Counted from the first letter of the stretch, positions 1 to 5,379 are shown. The stretch: DNA of 5,379 nt from Nitrososphaeraceae archaeon (GCA_025449515.1 JANWJI010000144.1:1-5379); one strand, 5' to 3'. The notes: generated by a model from the sequence alone, not told the origin. A program made the numbers and translations.

Positions 1-128
1 AACGTTTTCTAAAACGAGACATCAAATGAATAGACTAATCCTCATTATACATAGACAATGGTGGTAGAAGGATATGTGTCTATCATAAGGCGCGAAGAAA
101 AGTATCGTTACTGAGTGAGGCGTCATAC

Positions 129-512
129 CTACCGACCTCCTCCAGGCAATCCAAGGACTTTTGTTGGCGAACGGTAGTTCGCATAAATATGAATTCCCTC
201 ATTAGTTGTGACATTTACTGTGCTTACTATGGTGTCGGGCTTTGGATAAAAATAAAATGATTGACCAGCTTCCAGAGAAGACAAATTCTGTATATCTTTT
301 TTTCCTTGTACTACAGTTATCCCAGTAATTGGCTTTAATCCAATATTTGTCAATCTTATTCTATATTGAGTACCTGCCATATCTGTAGTATCTTTTGTTG
401 GATCCACTTCAAGTCCAAATTCAGGCCTATTAATCTGTGTATTATAAAAGTAGACTGCGAAGACTATTCCAACAATTGATATCACGATATAATAGATGTA
501 TCGCCTCCCCAT
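129..512 (-). CDS. Small membrane-anchored protein with Ig/CARDB-like outer domain
   Basis: 127 residues. Residues 1-5 (MGRRY) are basic and are followed by one hydrophobic segment at about 6-23, so the protein is probably anchored by its N terminus with the rest outside the membrane. Residues 31-127 read like a small beta-sandwich of the CARDB/Ig type: the stretch around 50-70 has the 'R-L-T-N-I-G-L-K-P-I' pattern seen where such domains start a strand pair, and the tail ends in YRSP...GLPGGGR. There are no cysteines and no catalytic motif. The ATG at 512 is chosen because a TATA box lies 26 bp upstream, which fits a leaderless transcript. No function can be assigned; a role in the cell envelope or as a surface accessory protein is inference. 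It is transcribed away from the gene at 1010. Nothing recognisable follows it in the remaining 128 bp. Confidence 0.75.
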   Translation of the reverse strand: MGRRYIYYIVISIVGIVFAVYFYNTQINRPEFGLEVDPTKDTTDMAGTQYRIRLTNIGLKPITGITVVQGKKDIQNLSSLEAGQSFYFYPKPDTIVSTVNVTTNEGIHIYANYRSPTKVLGLPGGGR

Positions 513-980
513 CTTATGATCACTATCATTAGCGTATAAAATATCTTTTGAACAAATTATTTCTGTTTGTATGTCCTTTAAATCTATAATTAGTAGTAGA
601 AAGGGAAGCAGCGGTAAATCTTGTCTTTTAATTTAGACATTCAATTCGATTCAACATCAAATATTTATCCTAACGATTATTATAATAGCCTTAAATTAAG
701 TCAAATTGGCTTAGGACATATATTACGTCGATTCTGGTCTATTGTTGAACTAATAAACAACTGGACCACCAAACTAACTCCATCAGGGCTATAACTAGGC
801 TAAGTTAATGACAATTCATATTCTTTAAACCAATAGTTCGGCAAGTCGTTTATTTGTCAATTTTTCATTCTCACTTGATTGAGTCAACTTATCAAGATTG
901 GCAGTTTTCCTATCTTCTAGGTAGTTGCCTGAAAACAAATTGGAAACTATGTAAGCAAGAAATTCACATATACCGGGACA
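513..980. other. Divergent intergenic region without a recognisable gene
   Basis: This AT-rich stretch separates the minus-strand 127-residue gene from the plus-strand gene at 1010. I see no tRNA, no convincing ORF and no long repeat. It holds the TATA box at 533-542 and small inverted repeats: CTTAA-A-TTAAG at 690-700, and around 874-896 the pair CTTGAT (874-879) / ATCAAG (891-896), which encloses the odd palindrome TTGA-G-TCAA (879-887). The last may be a regulator site, see findings. Confidence 0.5.
533..542 (-). promoter_or_regulatory. TATA box of the 127-residue protein gene
   Basis: The minus strand reads ATATTTTATACG here, with the TTTATA core at plus positions 535-540. Its centre is about 26 bp from the ATG at 512, so transcription should start at or beside the start codon (leaderless mRNA). 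No Shine-Dalgarno sequence lies between. A TGATCA hexamer (517-522) sits between the box and the start. Confidence 0.55.
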
Positions 981-988
981 AATATAAT
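981..988 (+). promoter_or_regulatory. TATA box of the gene at 1010
   Basis: AATATAAT at 981-988 follows the purine-rich GGGACA (975-980), which could serve as the BRE bound by TFB. The box centre lies about 26 bp before the ATG at 1010, the spacing expected for a leaderless archaeal mRNA. No Shine-Dalgarno sequence precedes the ATG, which supports this reading. Confidence 0.55.
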
Positions 989-1009
989 CTGGTACGCGCT
1001 GAATGGTAA

Positions 1010-1339
1010 ATGGTTTACTTTGAGCTTCCTAGTAAGAGAGAATTGGATTCGATAGATAGTAAGGAAAGGATGAATATTTTTCGACAGTATTTTGCGGCAA
1101 GCCGCTACGATCGTCTAATTATTCAAAAATGCTTACTAAGCTCGGCATATAACGAATCCAGCTTCTCCGAAGTAAAGGATATGGAAAGAGAGCATGATGA
1201 AAACTACTATGATAAGGTTAAGATTATTAAAGAATATGGCTTTATTGATGAATTCATCGTAGCGGTTAAAGAGGAGGAACAAGCAATTCAGAAAATAATC
1301 GAAGCATACGACAAGAGAATGAGGATGTCAAGCCTTTAG
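1010..1339 (+). CDS. Hypothetical small charged helical protein
   Basis: 109 residues, not recognised as a known family. It is rich in Lys, Glu, Asp and Arg, has no signal peptide or membrane segment, and is predicted by eye to be almost all helical. The stretches at about 16-45, 53-75 and 80-105 have heptad-like spacing of Ile, Leu and Val, so helical hairpins or oligomerisation are possible. The single Cys (41) does not suggest metal binding. The ATG is supported by the TATA box 26 bp upstream; the earlier ATG at 1003 runs into a stop after six codons. The C terminus is doubtful: from about 1318 the next frame reads like protein up to 1482, so this ORF may be cut short by a one-base deletion near the AGAAT at 1315-1319. 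It faces the P450 gene tail to tail. Confidence 0.6.
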   Translation: MVYFELPSKRELDSIDSKERMNIFRQYFAASRYDRLIIQKCLLSSAYNESSFSEVKDMEREHDENYYDKVKIIKEYGFIDEFIVAVKEEEQAIQKIIEAYDKRMRMSSL

Positions 1340-1482
1340 ATATTACTGATATCTTTTTAAGATTAGACATGCGAGACAAAATTCATTTGGCCAAATTGAC
1401 CAAGTACGGTTACCGAATCCCGAATGCATTGACAATTCTTGAAGACCCTAATCTTGATTATTTTATTGGTCCTATCCTATGA
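1270..1482 (+). other. Coding-like continuation in a shifted frame (frameshift or small gene)
   Basis: The frame one base back from the preceding CDS is open from 1270 to the TGA at 1480-1482. From about 1318 it reads NEDVKPLDITDIFLRLDMRD and then a further 36 residues ending YFIGPIL, a balanced, protein-like sequence in the middle of otherwise non-coding DNA. Two readings are possible. One is that the gene at 1010 has lost one base near 1315-1319 and its product should continue to about 160 residues. The other is a separate 37-residue protein from the ATG at 1369, overlapping nothing. A third short frame follows by ATGA overlap (1479-1565, 28 residues, starting MIQTEVLEDEK), which could be a second frame break. 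No family was recognised in any of them. Confidence 0.35.
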
Positions 1483-1558
1483 TACAGACAGAAGTATTGG
1501 AAGACGAGAAATCTCAAGCGATAAGCGAATGTAAAATTATATTTAGTCACTCTCTTAG

Positions 1559-1575
1559 TTTTTAGTACTTTTTTT
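1559..1575 (+). terminator. T-rich tracts, candidate terminator for the plus-strand gene
   Basis: Runs of five T (1559-1563) and seven T (1569-1575) lie 75-95 bp after the last coding-like codon of the plus-strand unit. Archaeal RNA polymerase stops at such U-rich tracts without a hairpin. They overlap the last codons of the convergent P450 gene, where they encode its lysine-rich C terminus (EQKKY), so the T-run may instead be just coding sequence. Confidence 0.3.
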
Positions 1576-2980
1576 GTTCAAGCTGCATCTTCATGCCATA
1601 TTTAGGACGTAGCGTGATAAGAGGTTTCAGCTCAACTTTGTGATTTTGTTCATGGAACATTCTCCAACGACTACATACAGTAGCCACAATCAATATACCT
1701 TCCATCCAGGCAAAAGCCTCACCAATACATCCTCTTATACCACCACCAAATGGAAAGTAGCTAAACCTGGGAAGCTGAATTCTGGTCTCTCTAGTCCACC
1801 GCTCGGGATAAAAAAGGTCTGGTTCAGGAAAATATTTGGGATTATGATGCATGACATACTGACTCATTAGAATTATTGACTTGGCAGGTATCACATAATC
1901 ACCAAGATTGTAGTCATTTATGGCTTGACGTCCAAGTGTCCATGCCGGTGGATAAAGCCTCATAGACTCTCTAACGATTTTTTCTGTGTATTCTAAATTC
2001 GGTATATCATCAACTGTTGGAATTCTGAGCTCTAGCCTATTCGCATCTTGTTTGCCATCATTAGCATTACTGATACCTAGTACCGATTTTAGTTCCTCAT
2101 ATAACTTGGCTTCGACTGATGGATACTCAGACAGCAGATAAAATGTCCAAGTAAGAGCATTTGCAGTGGTTTCATGACCGGCCAAAAAAATAGTCATGAC
2201 TTCGTCTCTTAGTTGAGTGTCTGTCATTCGTTTAATACCAGCTTCTGAATCCTGAGAATCTAGTAAGGTGTACAGCAAATCTGACTTCGAAGTCTCTTTG
2301 GCTGCATTATCACGATGTTCCTTAATCATATTGAATACTATAGAGTCTAATCTTTCCTTCGCCTGTTGAAAGCCCTTGTTGATGGGTAGTATTGGAATCT
2401 TTTCAATAAGCTCTCCAAAGGGCATGAGCAAACGATTAAAGTACTCCGCACACGTTAGCAAGTCATCGCCAACCTGACTTCCTTCAGTTGATTTAATGTC
2501 TGAGCCCAGGACGGCTTTACTAATTATCGCCGAGGTTAGGTTTATCATGCTCTTATGGATGTCTAGCTTCTCCTCGTCTTTCCAATCCCTACACATATTA
2601 ACAGAATATGCTGTTACTATCTCACCATACTTTTTTACAAGATTGGGAAGAAATGCAGGTTGTATTAAGCGTCTCTGCCGATCATGATACTCGCCTTCGC
2701 TAGTTACAAGTCCCTCTCCTAGGAGGCGCTTTGAAACCTGCAGACCCCTGCTTTTCTTAAAATTTTTATGATTCTTTACCAATACATCTTCTATAAAGTC
2801 GGGATTGTTTAGCAAGTACACATGCTGTCTTGCAAATTTAAAATGAGCGATATCACCGTACTTGTTTGTTATAGCCATCAGGGTTTCGGTAGGATTGTGG
2901 ATAAATTCACGCAATAGCTTATTTGGCAATAACGATGTTGGTCCTGGGGGATATTTCACCGTTGGAGATGTCGGTGACAA
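1562..2980 (-). CDS. Cytochrome P450 monooxygenase
   Basis: 472 residues, full length for a soluble P450, with no membrane anchor. It opens with the proline-rich hinge YPPGP (10-14). All core motifs are present: C-helix region HDRQRRLIQPAF (99-110), I-helix oxygen-activation motif AGHETT (267-272), K-helix ExxR (E338, R341) followed by LYPP, PERW (392-395), and the haem loop FGGGIRGCIG (411-420) with Cys418 as the iron ligand. The family inserts one oxygen atom from O2 into an organic substrate with two electrons from a redox partner; neither substrate nor partner can be read here. The motif style (AGHETT, PERW, QRRLIQPAF) resembles the bacterial CYP102/CYP4-like branch rather than thermophilic CYP119, so transfer from bacteria is a reasonable inference. 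About 15 extra residues lie between I-helix and ExxR (around 303-320) compared with CYP102A1. The start is TTG, directly after a stop four codons upstream; GTG at 2959 is the only close alternative. Confidence 0.95.
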   Translation of the reverse strand: MSPTSPTVKYPPGPTSLLPNKLLREFIHNPTETLMAITNKYGDIAHFKFARQHVYLLNNPDFIEDVLVKNHKNFKKSRGLQVSKRLLGEGLVTSEGEYHDRQRRLIQPAFLPNLVKKYGEIVTAYSVNMCRDWKDEEKLDIHKSMINLTSAIISKAVLGSDIKSTEGSQVGDDLLTCAEYFNRLLMPFGELIEKIPILPINKGFQQAKERLDSIVFNMIKEHRDNAAKETSKSDLLYTLLDSQDSEAGIKRMTDTQLRDEVMTIFLAGHETTANALTWTFYLLSEYPSVEAKLYEELKSVLGISNANDGKQDANRLELRIPTVDDIPNLEYTEKIVRESMRLYPPAWTLGRQAINDYNLGDYVIPAKSIILMSQYVMHHNPKYFPEPDLFYPERWTRETRIQLPRFSYFPFGGGIRGCIGEAFAWMEGILIVATVCSRWRMFHEQNHKVELKPLITLRPKYGMKMQLEQKKY

Positions 2981-2992
2981 TTTTGTCTTCTA

Positions 2993-3018
2993 CTCCTGTG
3001 TTCTAGCCAAGATATAAA
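2993..3018 (-). promoter_or_regulatory. P450 promoter and possible ribosome binding site
   Basis: On the minus strand GCTTTATATC (TATA core at 3011-3018) lies about 34 bp before the TTG start, so transcription should begin near 2988, giving a leader of only a few bases. A Shine-Dalgarno-like AGGAG (2993-2997) sits 12 nt from the TTG, longer than usual, and would lie upstream of the predicted transcript start. The two signals cannot both be used as described; the TATA box is the stronger. Confidence 0.4.
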
Positions 3019-3515
3019 GCTGTGTTATAACGATCAAAATAAGAGTATTGAAGATGATCATCTAGACGTTTCCCTTATTCCGTCCAGCATGTACAGCGAC
3101 GCGATGGGGTATTCACCAAGCTACCAGGTTTTGTTTTGTTTCTGGACAACATTAAACGAATAGTCCAAACAGATCATTTACTAATTTGATCAAATATTCA
3201 AATTGCAATTACAATCCGCCTAGAAATTAATTGTTGTTTTGGCGGTATTTAAGTGACTTCCAGGTGTTCAACGAAGTTAAGTATATCCTTGTAAACATGA
3301 TATAGTTATCGAACATAGTAACAGTGTTTATCATAGACTGGGTCATATGTCTCAGGCATATCTGATACGAAAAAGTATTAATAAGATTTTGAAAATTGTG
3401 AGATTTCTGTTGGAAATTGGGTATCTAACAAATCCTAAAATTATCGATTATTAACTAACGCACTTGCTGCATGATGTTTCAGTAAATCTCATTTACTCGC
3501 AATAACACCAGGCAT
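3019..3515. other. Palindrome-rich intergenic region upstream of P450
   Basis: No convincing gene lies here. Contents: a perfect 12-bp palindrome AGATGATCATCT (3052-3063) about 43 bp upstream of the P450 TATA box; a cluster at 3184-3210 with ATTTGATCAAAT (3184-3195) and AATTGCAATT (3201-3210); AATTAATT (3225-3232) within the 20-nt loop of an inverted repeat CCGCC (3216-3220) / GGCGG (3241-3245); and a 7-bp hairpin at 3481-3497. A 35-codon frame at 3347-3454 and a 24-codon one at 3089-3163 are probably chance. The density of palindromes suggests regulatory DNA for P450. Confidence 0.45.
3481..3497. repeat. Hairpin AGTAAAT-CTC-ATTTACT after the deacetylase gene
   Basis: A perfect 7-bp inverted repeat with a 3-nt loop starts 19 bp beyond the stop codon of the deacetylase gene. 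A third copy of ATTTACT lies at 3514-3520 and spans that stop codon, so CATTTACT occurs twice, 23 bp apart. No T-run follows on the minus strand, so it is not a classical terminator; an mRNA 3'-end structure is possible. Confidence 0.5.
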
Positions 3516-4481
3516 TTACTTTGGGGCTTTGATGAACGAACTAACCACCGCTATCCAACCTTCAGCGATGTTCTTCTGATTATAACCTCCTCCACCCAGC
3601 GCAATTATTCTCCCATCACAATAAATATGTGATAATCTATGTAATGCATCTGCTGCATATCTATGCGCCTTCGAGGTATATTCCAGGTGAGTAATCGGAT
3701 CTCCTCGTATACCGTCTGCGCCACATTGTAAAATTATCAATTCGGGCTTTGCTATGTTTTCTATAAACGATTCAACTTTTCTAAAGGTAGCAATAAAATC
3801 GTTGTCATTAGACCTTGGTCCTAATGGTAAATTCAACTTTGTGCCCTTCGCATTTCCAATTCCTGTTTCATTTTCAGAACCAGTTCCTGGGTATAGATAA
3901 TGACCATCTTCATGGATATCTGCGATAAAAAGCAAGGGATCATTTTCAAATTCGTAAAACACTCCGTCACCGTGGTGAGCGTCTATATCTACGTACAAAA
4001 TCCTTTCGATCCCATACTTTTTTCTAGCTTCCATGATGACTACACCTATATCGTTAAAAATGCAAAAACCACCTGCGTAGCCTCTCCTTGCATGGTGTAA
4101 TCCTCCAATAGGATTGAATGCATGTTGGATTCCATCTATTCTATCAATAACCAGATTCAATGCTCGTAGACTAGTGCCAACAACATAAGAGGATGCTTCA
4201 AATGCACCTAGAAAGGCAGGAGTGTCTCCGAAATCTAAAAAACCGGTGCCAAGTTTTGAAGCATGCCTAACGAAATCTATGTATGTCCTATCATGGAATT
4301 GGTGTAGAGTCTCTGCATCTGCAATTTCCGGATGCTCTACTTCAATCTGGCCAGAATTTTGAAGATCTAACTCCTTGAATTTTGACCAGAACGCATTCAA
4401 TCTATCCGAATTAAATGGATGGGACTGTCCAAATCCATATCTTGCAAGCTCTTCACCGAAAAAGACCGCTGTACGGCACAT
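3516..4481 (-). CDS. Histone deacetylase family protein (AcuC / class I-like)
   Basis: 321 residues from the ATG at 4481. The enzyme family removes acetyl groups from lysine or other acetyl-amines using a catalytic zinc. Counted from this ATG: N-terminal TAVFFGEELARYGFG (4-18) and HPFNSDR (21-27), typical of AcuC-like proteins; HH dyad His129-His130 in GGLHHARRG; zinc ligands Asp167 and His169 in YVDIDAHHGDGV and Asp256 in LQCGADGIRGDP; transition-state Tyr300 in GGGGYN; and the PGTG loop near 198-201. All key residues are present, so it should be active. The target is unknown: thaumarchaeal histones, Alba, acetyl-CoA synthetase or acetylpolyamines are possible. The open frame extends to a TTG at 4553, adding 24 residues, but homologous sequence begins at the ATG. 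No acetyltransferase or acetyl-CoA synthetase gene is nearby. It stands alone, 535 bp from P450 and about 390-460 bp from the PII-like gene. Confidence 0.93.
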   Translation of the reverse strand: MCRTAVFFGEELARYGFGQSHPFNSDRLNAFWSKFKELDLQNSGQIEVEHPEIADAETLHQFHDRTYIDFVRHASKLGTGFLDFGDTPAFLGAFEASSYVVGTSLRALNLVIDRIDGIQHAFNPIGGLHHARRGYAGGFCIFNDIGVVIMEARKKYGIERILYVDIDAHHGDGVFYEFENDPLLFIADIHEDGHYLYPGTGSENETGIGNAKGTKLNLPLGPRSNDNDFIATFRKVESFIENIAKPELIILQCGADGIRGDPITHLEYTSKAHRYAADALHRLSHIYCDGRIIALGGGGYNQKNIAEGWIAVVSSFIKAPK

Positions 4482-4553
4482 AACAACTATAATTAAGGCA
4501 CGGGTGAGAAGATAAGCATTGTGCAAGATGATTGGTCCGTTTTGTCGACCCAA

Positions 4554-4944
4554 TTAGGACCACTATTCCTGAAATCTAAGCAATGGTCGCTTTATCTATT
4601 TCCTAGCACCTGAGAATAGTGGGCTATAGTTTAATAAAAGTCCGAAACGACAACGGTATGCAGCACTTTCGGGATCTAATTAACACCAAACTAATCGTTG
4701 ATCAACGAATATTATAGCTGGTATTAATTAGTAGATGTCGGCTAAATTATGAGTTATTAATTAAGGGCTTGGGTTATACATGGTAATTGTGGGTTGTTTA
4801 GTTTTTCAAGATGTGGTACAGAAATGACTGACTAGGAAAACTTGAAGAAACTAGATAAAGTCGAGATTGATATGGGTATCAACTCATATCAAAGGTTTAT
4901 GGCCATTTCTAACGACTTGAATAATTCAGGCAACTTCCTGGAGC
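4554..4944. other. AT-rich intergenic region with a palindrome and a spaced repeat
   Basis: No recognised gene. It contains TTTATCTA (4591-4598), a TATA-like element pointing right, followed 25 bp later by a GTG that opens a 32-codon frame (4619-4717) of unknown meaning. Also present are the 14-bp perfect palindrome TCGTTGATCAACGA (4695-4708), and two copies of TATTAATTA (4722-4730 and 4755-4763) exactly 33 bp apart, about three helical turns. From 4842 an open frame continues antisense to the PII-like gene; I do not regard it as a gene. Confidence 0.45.
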
Positions 4945-5208
4945 CTACTGCTTTAATACTTCTTCTCCATGAAGTTTTGACCCAATATCAAACGCATCAG
5001 AAACATCCTTTACAAAGATATAACCATGGGCATGCTTCCCTGATGTCAAATTATTCATAAGGTCATCGACAATCGCTTTTACTGCAGAGTCAGTCACCAT
5101 GGTTTCCACCTTGGACCTTTTTACGAATTCTGGAATGATCATCCTTCCAGACATGTATGCTCTTACTTGTTCAGGTATAGCGTCGTGCTTCGTCCGGCCG
5201 GAACCCAT
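4945..5208 (-). CDS. N-terminally truncated, divergent PII (GlnB/GlnK) family protein
   Basis: 87 residues. PII proteins are trimeric sensors of 2-oxoglutarate and ATP/ADP that bind transporters and enzymes of nitrogen metabolism, usually about 112 residues with a beta-alpha-beta-beta-alpha-beta fold. This ORF aligns without gaps to the second half: FVKRSKVETMVTDSAVKAIV (28-47) matches the beta3-alpha2 segment after the T-loop, and SGKHAHGYIFVKDV (56-69) matches the C-terminal family signature, where typical members read TGxIGDGKIFVxPV. The start MGSGRTKHDA corresponds to the GxGRQKG beginning the T-loop, so about 35 N-terminal residues (first strand, helix and strand) are missing; the frame has a stop two codons upstream. 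Usual nucleotide-binding residues are changed: GDGK to AHGY, and the RxR of RIRTGE to DIG. Possibilities are a pseudogene, or a degenerate paralog with another ligand. No ammonium transporter or glutamine synthetase gene is nearby. Confidence 0.7.
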   Translation of the reverse strand: MGSGRTKHDAIPEQVRAYMSGRMIIPEFVKRSKVETMVTDSAVKAIVDDLMNNLTSGKHAHGYIFVKDVSDAFDIGSKLHGEEVLKQ

Positions 5209-5234
5209 AACCTAAACCAATTAGCATAAGTTCT

Positions 5235-5378
5235 CTAACTTCCATATCTAGTTAAGTACTTGTATATATTCAAGTTGAAGTGTTTGGTTCTAAAGTACTG
5301 TCCTATCTTCATTCTGAAATCTCTAAATGACTTGTAATACGTCAGTACTAGAAGGTCCTTCTTGGATATATTCCAGCA
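5235..5378 (-). CDS. Possible C-terminal end of a gene entering from the right edge
   Basis: One minus-strand frame is open from the window edge to a TAG at 5235-5237, 47 codons. It reads as basic and aromatic-rich (for example KIGQYFRTKHFNLNIYKYLT) and all its arginines are AGA, in line with the other genes. It ends 26 bp before the PII-like ATG. No family is recognised, and in AT-rich DNA a chance open frame of this length is not rare, so support is weak. A second, 18-codon open frame on the same strand also reaches the edge (5323-5379). Confidence 0.3.
   Translation of the reverse strand, partial: CWNISKKDLLVLTYYKSFRDFRMKIGQYFRTKHFNLNIYKYLTRYGS
5261..5270 (-). promoter_or_regulatory. Candidate TATA box upstream of the PII-like gene
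   Basis: The minus strand reads GAATATATAC here, the best TATA-like element before the PII-like gene. A start about 26 bp downstream, near 5240, would give a leader of roughly 30 nt before the ATG at 5208. It lies inside the possible upstream coding frame, where it would encode Asn-Ile-Tyr, so it may be coincidental. Confidence 0.3.
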
Positions 5379-5379
5379 C

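Noticed and set aside
22..126. 34-codon minus-strand frame just after the 127-residue gene
   Set aside because: Starts 3 bp after the preceding stop, which could suggest coupling, but the product is short with unusual Cys/His/Phe composition and no ribosome binding site.
1640..1870. 76-codon plus-strand ORF inside the P450 gene
   Set aside because: Antisense shadow of a strongly supported P450 region that includes the haem-binding loop; low-complexity Thr/Ser/His-rich product.
2496..2687. 63-codon plus-strand ORF inside the P450 gene
   Set aside because: Antisense shadow of the C-helix to E-helix part of the P450; no promoter or family resemblance.
2978..3163. 61-codon open plus-strand stretch ending with a 24-codon ATG frame at 3089
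   Set aside because: No start codon until 3089, it overlaps the P450 promoter, and the product is Cys-rich without known motif.
3281..3454. 57-codon open plus-strand stretch containing a 35-codon ATG frame at 3347
   Set aside because: The basic, Ile/Leu-rich product looks moderately protein-like, but there is no promoter at the leaderless distance and no recognised family; likely chance in AT-rich DNA.
3900..4100. 66-codon plus-strand ORF inside the deacetylase gene
   Set aside because: Antisense to the zinc-binding motifs of the deacetylase, whose constraint explains the open frame.
4842..5060. 72-codon plus-strand ORF with TTG start overlapping the PII-like gene
   Set aside because: Most of it is antisense to the PII C-terminal signature; the first 34 codons lie in non-coding DNA and have no TATA box at the right distance or known similarity.
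1..5379. CRISPR arrays, tRNA or rRNA genes, insertion sequences, defence or toxin-antitoxin pairs
   Set aside because: No regularly spaced repeats, no tRNA-like cloverleaf sequence, no terminal inverted repeats with transposase and no recognisable defence domains were seen on either strand.

Overview
The window looks like archaeal chromosome, most likely a soil-type ammonia-oxidising archaeon of the Nitrososphaerales (Thaumarchaeota/Nitrososphaerota). This is inference. The DNA is AT-rich, arginine is largely AGA, and two genes have a TATA box centred about 26 bp upstream of the start codon with no Shine-Dalgarno site, the leaderless arrangement common in archaea. The mix of P450, AcuC-type deacetylase and PII-like protein also fits. 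No rRNA, tRNA, CRISPR array, insertion sequence or integrase was seen.

Layout, left to right: (1) a small membrane-anchored protein with an Ig/CARDB-like outer domain (129-512, minus); (2) a 497-bp divergent intergenic region; (3) a small charged helical protein (1010-1339, plus), followed by a coding-like stretch in another frame up to 1482 that suggests a frameshift or a second small gene; (4) a full-length cytochrome P450 (1562-2980, minus), convergent with the previous gene across T-tracts; (5) a 535-bp intergenic region rich in palindromes, with the P450 promoter; (6) an AcuC/class I-type histone deacetylase family protein with all catalytic residues (3516-4481 or 4553, minus); (7) a 390-bp AT-rich gap; (8) an N-terminally truncated, divergent PII (GlnB/GlnK) family protein (4945-5208, minus); (9) a possible C-terminal end of another minus-strand gene running off the right edge.

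The genes do not form an obvious operon. Most are separated by 400-500 bp and appear to have their own promoters. P450 and deacetylase share a strand but no visible pathway, and no ferredoxin or reductase partner for the P450 is present. The most interesting signals are the PII fragment that lacks its first beta-alpha-beta unit and the usual nucleotide-binding residues, the frame-shifted continuation after 1339, and a set of TGATCA-centred palindromes in several intergenic regions that could be sites for one regulator. I did not find a clear new multi-gene system.
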